In this document: positions 54,965 to 62,961 of the stretch, one piece after another
Layout of the letters: each line of letters starts with the position of its first letter
Position numbering within the stretch: the stretch's first letter is position 1
NCBI GenBank assembly: GCA_964342465.1
Contig: CAYFFQ010000008.1
Coordinates: 1 to 64,000, forward strand
Reading direction: 5' to 3'
DNA: 64,000 nucleotides
From: MGIIb-Q1 sp964342465
Lineage (GTDB): Archaea > Thermoplasmatota > Poseidoniia > Poseidoniales > Thalassarchaeaceae
The notes under the pieces: generated by a model
What the model was told of the DNA's origin: nothing
Database searches by the model: none
Seen by the model: only the letters and a program-made list of their open reading frames with translations
Translations under genes and position numbers: made by a program

Positions 54965-55794
54965 GTGAGCATTTTGAGAAAGAAAATGAAAACCATTTCA
55001 TTGTTTATCATAACCATATTCGTCTTCATTCATGTCAAAGCCATTGAATATGGATGCACCACTGGAATAGATGACACTCGTTTTGAGGGCCAGAATTATC
55101 AAAAGTCATCAGAAAGTTCTCGTTTGGGATATATAGGTGTCTGTGTTGATATAAATGTATCAGAAGAGCAAGATTGGAATCTTTCATTTCCAGCCATCAA
55201 ATCCTATACTCATGATGAATATATCCCTGATTATATAGTTAGTAATGATTCTGGAAAATATGGGGCTTTTCCAATATATTTGACATTGGTTGATGGTGAA
55301 TTCTACAAATCCAAACCAGACGATGGTTTCGAACCTGTGATTTATATCAATATAAACATAATCGTGGTTCCACCACCCCTGAGAAAGTGTTGAATATGAC
55401 CACAGATTTAGAGATGATATATATTTTCGGGGAAGGGAACTACTCAGAAATTTGCATCTTTGCATACTCCTATCAGGAGATTATTCCGCTGTGGCCCGTA
55501 ATTGATGAGGGTAGCACAAATCCAAGCATTCCGTTTACTGTCAAGACAGGCGACGATAGTAATATATCGGGTCATATTAGATATACAGTTGGAGAATTTT
55601 ATGTTCATTCCACTGATGGAACGTATATTTCTGCTCGCTGTACATTCAGCGGAATTGATTCTGATTTCACTCAGGAAAATGACTCAATAGAGATAACTCT
55701 TCCTCAGTGTTTCTCTGATATCAATCCTCGTTGTGAAGAATTTTTCTTCACACATTATCAGATTTATCATTACCTTCTACGAGGAGATTATTGA
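54965..55794 (+). pseudogene. Secreted hypothetical protein split by a probable frameshift
   Basis: The first part (54965-55393, 142 codons) has a signal peptide (ISLFIITIFVFIHVKA) and runs to PVIYININIIVVPPPLRKC. The second part (GTG 55387 to 55794, 135 codons) has no signal peptide, and its frame is open upstream of the GTG, reading KHNRGSTTPEKVLNM. The two fit as one secreted protein of about 275 residues if one or two bases were changed near 55335-55380. Both parts share low GC and Tyr/Ile/Ser richness. A sequencing error, a real mutation or two overlapping genes are all possible. No family is recognised. Confidence 0.5.
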
Positions 55795-56052
55795 TAATCT
55801 ATGATGAACTAACTTCAGATAACATTCTAAGTAGGGCCACAATACTCATTCACCCATTGTGGTCACTCATCGTAATGGAGTGTTCGAATGGTATCTTAGT
55901 CGATGACTTAAATGATTGGCCCAAAGACACCTGACTGGTTCCAATTTTTTTTACATGAGGAAACGCGGGGTGTTGATGGACTGTCCGTTAGAAAGAAACC
56001 TGACTGAACCCATCATTTTTTCACGGCCGATGTCCATGGAAGATATTGCTCC

Positions 56053-57195
56053 TCATCTTACCATCTCGCGGCCGATGATGAGCCGCAGGACTTCTGATGC
56101 ACCTTCGTATATCTGCATCACCTTGGCAGCTCGCATCAGCCGCGCAACCGGATATTCCTCAGTATAGCCGTAGCCGCCGAAAATCTGCACCGCCTCAATT
56201 GTAGCCTCTGTTGACATATCGGCGGCGAACCGCTTGGCGTGAGCCGCCGCCTCGGTGTTGCTCATCCCGTTGTCAGCAAGCCAAGCGGCCTTCCAAACAA
56301 GCATCCGCGCCGCCTCGATGTTGGTCTTCATGTCGGTGAGTTTAGCCATTATCATCTGATGGCCAACAAGCGGTTTGCCGAAGGTCTCTCTCTCCTGAGC
56401 ATAGGCCAAAGCATACTCGTAGGCAGCGCGCGCAGTCCCAACCGCATGAGCAGCAACACACGGCCTTGAGAGGTCAAATGCAGCCATCGCATTGAACCAT
56501 CCCTTCCCTTCCTCACCTCCGACGAGGTTCTCAACAGGCACTTTCACATCCTGAAAAATCACCGAGCGGGTGTCCGAGCAGCGTTGCCCCATCACATCCT
56601 CTTTCTTGCCGATGCTGACGCCATCCCAATCCGATTCGACGATAAAACCAGCCATTCCCTTGTAGCCGGCTTCTCTGTCGGTGTAAGCAAGCACGAAGAA
56701 CCAATCAGCATATCCTGCTCCAGTGATGAACATCTTGGTGCCGTTGAGGATGTAGTGTTCGCCTTCTCTCACAGCGGTAGTTCTGATACCTTGCACATCA
56801 CTTCCGGCAACCGGTTCGGTCACACAATACGAGCAGAGAGCGCCATCATTGACGAGCATACCGAGGTATTTCTGCTTCTGTTCTTCAGTCGCTCCTGTGA
56901 TTATCGGCGCACCGGTAAGTCCGTTGGCGTAGGCAGCAGTGGCAAACCCAGGGTCACCCCAAGCTAACTCTTCTTGAACCAGCACCTCCGCCATGACTCC
57001 CATACCCATGCCTCCGCAACTCTCGGGCACATGCAGGTTGGTCAATCCGGTCTCATGGGCGAGGCGAATGGTCTCTCTCGGGTACTCACAATTGGCATCC
57101 CAATGTTCGGCATTCGGTCTGAGTTCACTCTCAGCAAATTCGTGTGCGAGGTCTCGCAACATCTCCTGCTCCTCGGTGAGGGCGAAGTCCACCAT
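56053..57195 (-). CDS. Acyl-CoA dehydrogenase
   Basis: This is a 380-residue flavoprotein. It shows the N-terminal helical start FALTEEQEMLRDLAHEFAE, the FAD/substrate segment CYCVTEPVAGSDVQGIRTTA (residue order CSYCVTEPVAGSD), MFITGAGYADWFFVLA, the KKEDVMGQRCSDTRSVIF loop and the C-terminal signature IFGGYGYTEEYPVARLMRAA followed by YEGASEVLRLIIGR. Glu in QIYEGASE is in the position of the family catalytic or conserved residue. It probably oxidises short or branched acyl-CoA made by the 2-oxoacid dehydrogenase. ATG 57195 starts the fold; the same frame continues upstream through a repeat array to 57360. Confidence 0.93.
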   Translation of the reverse strand: MVDFALTEEQEMLRDLAHEFAESELRPNAEHWDANCEYPRETIRLAHETGLTNLHVPESCGGMGMGVMAEVLVQEELAWGDPGFATAAYANGLTGAPIITGATEEQKQKYLGMLVNDGALCSYCVTEPVAGSDVQGIRTTAVREGEHYILNGTKMFITGAGYADWFFVLAYTDREAGYKGMAGFIVESDWDGVSIGKKEDVMGQRCSDTRSVIFQDVKVPVENLVGGEEGKGWFNAMAAFDLSRPCVAAHAVGTARAAYEYALAYAQERETFGKPLVGHQMIMAKLTDMKTNIEAARMLVWKAAWLADNGMSNTEAAAHAKRFAADMSTEATIEAVQIFGGYGYTEEYPVARLMRAAKVMQIYEGASEVLRLIIGREMVR

Positions 57196-57242
57196 GGTTT
57201 GGCGAGTTGGGTTTGTGTCTTGAAAATTGGCTTCAGCGAGGA

Positions 57243-57487
57243 GGGAGGGAAGGTCTCCATATTCACCGTTCAAGGATGGAAAGTCTGCATTTTCACCATA
57301 CAATGACTGGGGGTCTTGATTCTCACCGCACAAATGATTGAAGGTTCCCATTTTCACCATTCAATGACTGGGGGTCTTGATTTTCACCGCACAAATGATT
57401 GAAGGTTCCCATTTTCACCATTCAATGACTGGGGGTCTTGATTTTCACCGCACAAATGATTGAAGGTTCCTATTTTCACCATACAAT
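57243..57487. repeat. 30/31-bp repeats in a 61-bp higher-order array
   Basis: The 61-bp unit starting aatgactgggggtcttgatt begins at 57302, 57363 and 57424. Each unit is two related 30- and 31-bp halves that share tttcaccat or tctcaccgc. Shorter halves extend left to 57243. The minus-strand frame of the acyl-CoA dehydrogenase stays open through it up to 57360, encoding units such as GENQDPQSLYGENADFPSL. Confidence 0.93.
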
Positions 57488-57640
57488 GTGAAGAAGAGGA
57501 TTGCGAGGAAGATTCCATAGCAGGCGATGAGGATGCCTCCTTCTTGCCGTCATGGCCGGGATATACATCATCTACAATGTGAAGAAGAGGATTGCGAGGA
57601 AGATTCCATAGCAGGCGATGAGGATGCCTCCTTCTTGCCG
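57482..57640. repeat. 68-bp direct duplication of the antiporter 3' end
   Basis: Positions 57482-57549 repeat 57573-57640 exactly, offset 91 bp. The right copy holds the last 22 codons of the antiporter gene and part of its stop. The left copy lies beyond the stop and joins the 61-bp array. Confidence 0.95.
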
Positions 57641-58789
57641 ATTGAACTTGAAGTCGGTCCACATGAAAACGAGGGCGAGAGCAGTGCAGAAGAGGGTTGC
57701 TGGCAGGATGAGTTGGTAGAACAGGCCGGTGTCTGCGACTCGGATTGGATTGACTGCTGCAGCGAGACCGATTGATAGCATCGGGTCGGTGATGTTGGAG
57801 CCGATGAGGGTTCCGACAGCCACTCCGGTGGAACGGCGGGCGGCGAGAATGGCAACTGCCAATTCGGGTACCGAAGTTCCAACTGCTGAGAGGGTCGAGC
57901 CGACTACTGCTGAAGGCACGCCCATCTGAATGGCGATTCCCGCCGCGGATTCGACGACGCGGGCGGAGGCGAACATCGCAAGACCAAGCCCAACGAGTAG
58001 CATGACGAAATAGGCGGCTCCAGTCCAGTTGACACCTAATCCCGATTCGCTGCGAATTTCCTCCATCATTTCGAACTCGTCGCTCCGAATCTGTTCTCGA
58101 TGTTGAATCAGATATGTGATGTAGAACACATACAGCAGACAGAGAAGAGCACCCTCTATTCGATTCAGGTCACCATCGACGAGTATCAACATGGAGAGAA
58201 GCAGGACGGCGATGAACATCATCACACCATCCCTCTTCAGCCAATCTGGTTTGACTTCCATCGGCTTGATGGTCACGACAATTCCGAGAATCAAGGTGAT
58301 CTGAACTAGCACCGAGCCGTAAATGTTCCCAAGAGCGAAATCGGTGGCACAATCCGTGGCCGTCGCACTGCATGGATTGTGCAAGGCATCCCAGGAGGCC
58401 TGAACTGAGATTAGAATCTCAGGGAGGGAAGTTCCGAGTGAAACTATGGTCAATCCGATGATGACCTCAGCAATTCCGACCTGTCGCGCCAGCCCCTTCG
58501 CTCCTTCCACGAAGAAGTCGGCAGAGGTGATTAGCAATCCTACGGCAAGAAGTAACAGGAATCCACTAATGGCGATTCCGGGTAGTGTGGTGCTCTCGGA
58601 AGTGATTGTCTGAACACCCATCATGGCGAGAAACAGTGAGGCGATGACCAACACCTGATTCCACAGAAAGAGGGAGAGAATGCCGCGAGTCCTTCTCTTC
58701 TGACCCACAGGCCGAGGGGAGATTTCCACCTCCACTACCTCTTCAAGGTCAGGGTCGTTTGGCGATTCATCCTCACCCCCTGTTGACAT
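57572..58789 (-). CDS. Na+/Ca2+ exchanger family (CaCA, YrbG-like) cation antiporter
   Basis: This is a 405-residue membrane protein. A soluble acidic N-terminus of about 45 residues precedes about ten spans arranged as two inverted halves. Each half carries the CaCA alpha-repeat: GLTIVSLGTSLPEILISVQA with FALGNIYGSVLVQ in the first, and VVGSTLSAVGTSVPELAVAI with GTLIGSNITDPMLS in the second. It exchanges Ca2+ for Na+ or H+. ATG 58789 has GAGAGAG upstream; the frame is open to 59089 across another repeat. The C-terminal 22 codons are duplicated downstream. Confidence 0.92.
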   Translation of the reverse strand: MSTGGEDESPNDPDLEEVVEVEISPRPVGQKRRTRGILSLFLWNQVLVIASLFLAMMGVQTITSESTTLPGIAISGFLLLLAVGLLITSADFFVEGAKGLARQVGIAEVIIGLTIVSLGTSLPEILISVQASWDALHNPCSATATDCATDFALGNIYGSVLVQITLILGIVVTIKPMEVKPDWLKRDGVMMFIAVLLLSMLILVDGDLNRIEGALLCLLYVFYITYLIQHREQIRSDEFEMMEEIRSESGLGVNWTGAAYFVMLLVGLGLAMFASARVVESAAGIAIQMGVPSAVVGSTLSAVGTSVPELAVAILAARRSTGVAVGTLIGSNITDPMLSIGLAAAVNPIRVADTGLFYQLILPATLFCTALALVFMWTDFKFNRQEGGILIACYGIFLAILFFTL

Positions 58790-58966
58790 GTCTCTCTCGC
58801 CGCTGCTCAGAACATTCCCATAAGACAGTTTTCGCGGCGGGGAATGGAGAAGTGACGAATAATGCAGTATGAACTTCACTATCAGAAGTGGTGAGACATG
58901 ACCCTCAATCGCGCCTCGGTGAAGTGGTGAAGCACCCCAAGCCGTCGGAAGCGCGTAGTCGCTATT

Positions 58967-59050
58967 TTCTGTGCGTAGGTGAAGTTGTGGGCCGGTTGGC
59001 GCCGGAGGGAAGGTTCTGAGACCAAATTTCTGTGCGTAGGTGAAGTTGTG
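58967..59050. repeat. 61-bp repeat pair
   Basis: The block ttctgtgcgtaggtgaag continuing ttgtg occurs at 58967 and 59028 (61-bp offset). A weaker relative, cctcggtgaagtggtg, occurs at 58914. It lies in the 339-bp space between the 2-oxoacid dehydrogenase stop and the antiporter start, and the antiporter frame is open through it. The rest of this space has no supported feature. Confidence 0.9.
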
Positions 59051-59128
59051 ACATTGGGCGGTGCGAATCAACTCAGCCGCGGAAGACATCCCAGATAAGC
59101 CGTCAGTCGAGTTCCAAGCCCAGTTCTC

Positions 59129-61795
59129 TCACTGTGAGATGAGGTTTTTCAGGTGTGCGACGACGAGGTCCACATCTGGGATGGTATGGTCCTCAAGTGG
59201 TGGTGCGAAGGGAACCGGTGTGTCCAGTGCTCCTATGACGACAGGTGCGGCTTCGAGATGGAAGAACGCCTCTTCCTGAATCCGGCTGGAGATTGTGTGT
59301 CCGAATCCACCAGTGTATTGCGCCTCATGAAGAATGATGTATCTGCCAGTCTTCAGCACCGATTGTACGCAGGTTGCGGAGTCGAATGGCAGGATTGTGC
59401 GCAGGTCGACGACCTCGATTTCAGAGCCTTGCTCGGCAAGGAGCGCCGCTGCCTTGAGGGCGATGTGGACCATCGCACCATAGGTGATTATGGTTGCTGC
59501 ATCGCCACCGCGGACGATTTGCGCCTTTCCGACCTTGAAAGTTCCAACTCCTCCTTCATCGAGATGATGCAGCACACTCTCTCGGTCCAATTGCTGGTTG
59601 ATGTTGTCTCCCCATCCTGTCAAACCCCCTCTGAGACCATACATGCCGATATGTTCGAGGAAGACGACGGGGTCGGGAAGGCTCGCCGCCTCGATGAGCA
59701 AGTCATACGCATCCTGAGGGGTTGAAGGGAAGAGGATGACAAGACCGGGGTCATTGGTGAACCACGACTCTATCATGTTGGCGTGGAAGGGGCCCGAACG
59801 CGTTTTGGCTCCGAGTGGTATTCTGACTACGAGAGGCACATCCGCCCCCCAACGCCATCGCAGTTGGGCGGCGTTGTTGATGAGAGGATTCATCGCCAGC
59901 GCGGCGAAGCCGCCGAATTGGATTTCTGCCACCGGCCGTAATCCGCCGAGAGCAGCGCCGGTGGCCGAGTTGATGATGATGGACTCCGAGAGGGGCATGT
60001 CAAGCAGCAGGTCTCCATGCCCTTTCGCCCGCAGAGGCAGGTTCATCCCGAATGCACCAGCGATTTCCATGTCCTCACCCATGAACACTGTGCGAGAACC
60101 CCAGCGCTCAGCAATCGCCACCATTCCCTGTTGAATCGCCCTGCTGTACGACGAAGACCCCGGCTCGCCTGAAAACTCCACGGCAACCACGCCGACAGCC
60201 GGCCTCTCAATTCCGATTCCGCTAGTGGTTGAATCGCCTTTCATTCTGACGAGTTGGTCACGGTGTGTTTCAGCATCGTGAAAACTGGTGATTCCGCTGG
60301 TGACGGTAGTAGGTTCCGGCCATTCCATCTGCTCTAAGGCAGCACGTGCGGCAGCGACGAGTTCGCTCTCCTCATTTTCCATACTCGTGAGTTCGGTCAC
60401 CTCCACACCCAAGCCGATGAGAAGGGCGCGATGGTTGGGCAGGGGGTCTTTCGCCTCCCAGTATGAGAGCAGGTCTCTGTCGACATATCCGGGTGGGTTT
60501 CCTGATTCAGCACCGAGGTAGAGGTCATCGTGATGGTGAGCGTGGCCGCAGCCACGCATCGTCTCGACATGGATGAGAGTGGCTCCACCACCGGCAAGAG
60601 CGAACTCTCTGGCGGTGGCTGTGCTGGCATGGAACTGGGCGGGGTTGGAGCCGTCAACCGTCCATGAAGGGATCCCCACTGCTCTCCCCTTGTCAGCCCA
60701 GAGTTCAGCATTGTTCTGGTGTGAGCCGATGGTGTCGAGGGCGATTTGATTGTTCTGAATCATGTAACAGATGGGGAGGCCGCGAGCACCAGCGAAATTG
60801 AGGGCTTCCCAGAACTCTCCACTACTGCTACATCCCTCTCCGACAGGAGCGAGATGAAATCTCTCAAGTCCCGACCGTTGGCTGGCAAGGGCAACTCCAG
60901 TAGTAGTCGCCGCAGCGATAGGAAGTGGTGCAGTGGGCGGTAGAATCCCCAATGGCCAGTTGCCGATATGCAGGTCACGCCCGCCGCCATCCAATCGCCC
61001 TCCGTTCATCAATGACTCAACTTTTCCAGCCTGAGCAGCCAAGACCTCGTCGACAGTCTGGCCCATCGCCAAGGCGAGGCCTACATCGCGGATCATCGGG
61101 GCTACTATGTCTCCGTTGTGCCGCTGACCTACAGGCTGGTCGATGGCTCGTCTCAGAGCAGTCGCACATCCGACTATTCCTTCCTGCCATGTCGAGCGGA
61201 ACCCCTTGCCACCGAAAGTTCCTCCATCAGGGGTCTCAAGGCCGTTCATAAAGAGGTCTTTGAGGTGGTCGTCCAGCAGGCGGGTCCGTTGCATCCACCG
61301 CTGCCATTGCATTCTCATAGCGAGGGTGACGGACTGGAGATGGGCGATGCGCCTCAGAGCCAATCTCAGGTCAATGATGAACCGCTGTGTGCGACGAGCG
61401 AGGTGCATCTGCCCCCGCCGCCGTGGAATCACTTCCATTTCGGAGATGTCCGATGTCAGCGGCTCACTATTCCGGCAGGCGAGGTTATCGCCCACTTTCT
61501 TCACCAGACTCTCGCTGAACTCATGCCAAGAGATCCCATCCCAACTGCCAACACCCTCTGTCATCTCATCCCAGATGAAGGCGAACACCCGTAGTTGTCC
61601 ATCGTGCTGCTGTGCCACCTCAGCCATCATCAATGCACGCGCTTCAGCCGCCGCGAGTGGAGTGGTGAACTCAAGAGCATGAGCGGGTCGCCAATCCACC
61701 CCCCATATCGGTGGGGTCGCCGACTGTTCCACCACTGCAATCTCCCCACTCGGGGGCGAGTGGGTGAGGCACTTCAACCTCACCGACCCAATCAC
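59129..61795 (-). CDS. 2-oxoacid dehydrogenase E1, alpha and beta subunits fused (branched-chain type)
   Basis: This is an 888-residue thiamine-diphosphate enzyme. About 150 N-terminal residues are of unknown type. They are followed by an E1-alpha domain from about 155 (LDDHLKDLFMNGLETPDGGT) with the TPP motif VGEGCSSSGEFWEALNFAGA ending in QNNQIALD and a HAHHHDDLYLG loop. An E1-beta domain from about 545 follows (MGEDMEIAGAFGMNLPL, PVAEIQFGGFAALAMNPLIN, GFGHTISSRI). Alpha and beta are usually separate genes. It decarboxylates branched 2-oxoacids and hands acyl groups to an E2 not seen here. The GTG start overlaps the stop of the receiver-domain gene (GTGA). Confidence 0.9.
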   Translation of the reverse strand: MIGSVRLKCLTHSPPSGEIAVVEQSATPPIWGVDWRPAHALEFTTPLAAAEARALMMAEVAQQHDGQLRVFAFIWDEMTEGVGSWDGISWHEFSESLVKKVGDNLACRNSEPLTSDISEMEVIPRRRGQMHLARRTQRFIIDLRLALRRIAHLQSVTLAMRMQWQRWMQRTRLLDDHLKDLFMNGLETPDGGTFGGKGFRSTWQEGIVGCATALRRAIDQPVGQRHNGDIVAPMIRDVGLALAMGQTVDEVLAAQAGKVESLMNGGRLDGGGRDLHIGNWPLGILPPTAPLPIAAATTTGVALASQRSGLERFHLAPVGEGCSSSGEFWEALNFAGARGLPICYMIQNNQIALDTIGSHQNNAELWADKGRAVGIPSWTVDGSNPAQFHASTATAREFALAGGGATLIHVETMRGCGHAHHHDDLYLGAESGNPPGYVDRDLLSYWEAKDPLPNHRALLIGLGVEVTELTSMENEESELVAAARAALEQMEWPEPTTVTSGITSFHDAETHRDQLVRMKGDSTTSGIGIERPAVGVVAVEFSGEPGSSSYSRAIQQGMVAIAERWGSRTVFMGEDMEIAGAFGMNLPLRAKGHGDLLLDMPLSESIIINSATGAALGGLRPVAEIQFGGFAALAMNPLINNAAQLRWRWGADVPLVVRIPLGAKTRSGPFHANMIESWFTNDPGLVILFPSTPQDAYDLLIEAASLPDPVVFLEHIGMYGLRGGLTGWGDNINQQLDRESVLHHLDEGGVGTFKVGKAQIVRGGDAATIITYGAMVHIALKAAALLAEQGSEIEVVDLRTILPFDSATCVQSVLKTGRYIILHEAQYTGGFGHTISSRIQEEAFFHLEAAPVVIGALDTPVPFAPPLEDHTIPDVDLVVAHLKNLISQ

Positions 61796-62766
61796 TCACC
61801 ATCGGGCAGGTATGACTCCAAGGCATCCCTCGCATCCTGTGCCATGGTGACGGCCTCCTCCACCCGTGAGGAGAGCGTGGTGTCGGCAAGTCTTCCCGGA
61901 ATTCCGACTTCCCAGAGAAGTTCCTGAATCAATTCCAGTGAGCGCACAGCCATGTTCAGTGCATCGGGGTCAGTGGGGACCAACCCACTCTCTTCCGTGA
62001 GTAGAGCCACTTCCTCGGGTAGTTCGCTCAATACAGGGTCAAGATTCGCTTCCAAGGCCTCCTCTATCTGTGCTGCTTGGGCATCTAGAACCTCTTCAAG
62101 ACGAGACATTCGCCTCGCCTCTTCGCCCTCACCATGTTCTTCAGTCGCATCGAGGATGAGGGCGTCGAATGTGGTTCTGAGAATCTTCTTGAGTGAATCC
62201 GAATCGAGGTTTTCCACCCCTTCCAATTCACCTTCCACTCGACCCATGATAGTGGTCAGGAATGAGTCGTCAAGCGTATCTTCACCGAGGAGACTTTCGA
62301 GAATGGGGAGTGACCATGAAGGGTCGCCGGCAGTCACCGAGATGTCGAAGTAGCCACCCTTCGCTCCGCTGGTGACATCAGCGGGTGGCGGGACGAAGAG
62401 TTTGTTGGCGTGCTTCTGCAATTGGGTGAGTAGCAACTTCATTTCCACCGGTTTGCTGAGGACCTCTGAGACGCCTGCCTGCGCCGCGGACAGGAGGTAA
62501 TCCGAGCCGGATTCCGCGGCGAGAATCACAACGCGACACTTGAGGTTGAACTCTGGGTCAGAAGTCAGTCTGCTGGCGGTGTCAATCGCATCCCCAGACT
62601 TCCAGCCGCTGTCGATGACCACGACATCTGGCATGGTCGCCAATGCAGTTCCCTCGCATTGGCGTAGAGTGGCGGCGCGGGTGACATCATAACCGGCTCG
62701 CTCGATGGAGCCGGCGAGGAGATTGCGCCGCCCCTCGCTTTCATCAGCCACGATGACAGTCGCCAT
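61792..62766 (-). CDS. Receiver-domain (CheY-like) protein with long C-terminal region
   Basis: This is a 324-residue protein. Residues 1-125 form a response-regulator receiver domain: Asp8 and Glu9 in VIVADESEGRR, the phosphoacceptor Asp52 in VVVIDSGWKSGD, and Lys105 in EVLSKPVEMK. The remaining 200 residues are acidic and helical, probably partly coiled coil (RLEEVLDAQAAQIEEALEAN), and no DNA-binding or enzymatic output domain is visible. Its stop overlaps the E1 start, so the two are coupled. No histidine kinase is in the window. Confidence 0.85.
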   Translation of the reverse strand: MATVIVADESEGRRNLLAGSIERAGYDVTRAATLRQCEGTALATMPDVVVIDSGWKSGDAIDTASRLTSDPEFNLKCRVVILAAESGSDYLLSAAQAGVSEVLSKPVEMKLLLTQLQKHANKLFVPPPADVTSGAKGGYFDISVTAGDPSWSLPILESLLGEDTLDDSFLTTIMGRVEGELEGVENLDSDSLKKILRTTFDALILDATEEHGEGEEARRMSRLEEVLDAQAAQIEEALEANLDPVLSELPEEVALLTEESGLVPTDPDALNMAVRSLELIQELLWEVGIPGRLADTTLSSRVEEAVTMAQDARDALESYLPDGE

Positions 62767-62961
62767 TCGCCTCCACGTGATGCCGAACTGACTTCAACCC
62801 TACCGTTCGACAAACCCTTTCAGGGTGCATTTTTTTTGTCCTCTCATCATTACCGAAACCTCTCAAGTCCCGTTCTCACCACATCATGTCCGCTTGGTGG
62901 TGTAGGTTCGTAGTTCGGGAGGCGGAGTTTCAAGAATTCCCACCCGAAGACAAACTGGTAG

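Larger units (their letters stand above)
54540..56040. other. AT-rich island
   Basis: Composition changes visibly from the GC-rich background to an A/T-rich stretch, with codons such as ATA, AAT and TTT frequent. It holds a small unknown gene and a broken secreted-protein gene and ends before the acyl-CoA dehydrogenase. The stretch 55795-56052 has no supported feature. Recent acquisition is a reasonable inference; no integrase or attachment site is seen. Confidence 0.65.

Noticed and set aside
62821..62841. Rho-independent style terminator at the T-run near 62831
   Set aside because: The T-run is on the plus strand whereas both flanking genes are on the minus strand, and no stable stem precedes it.
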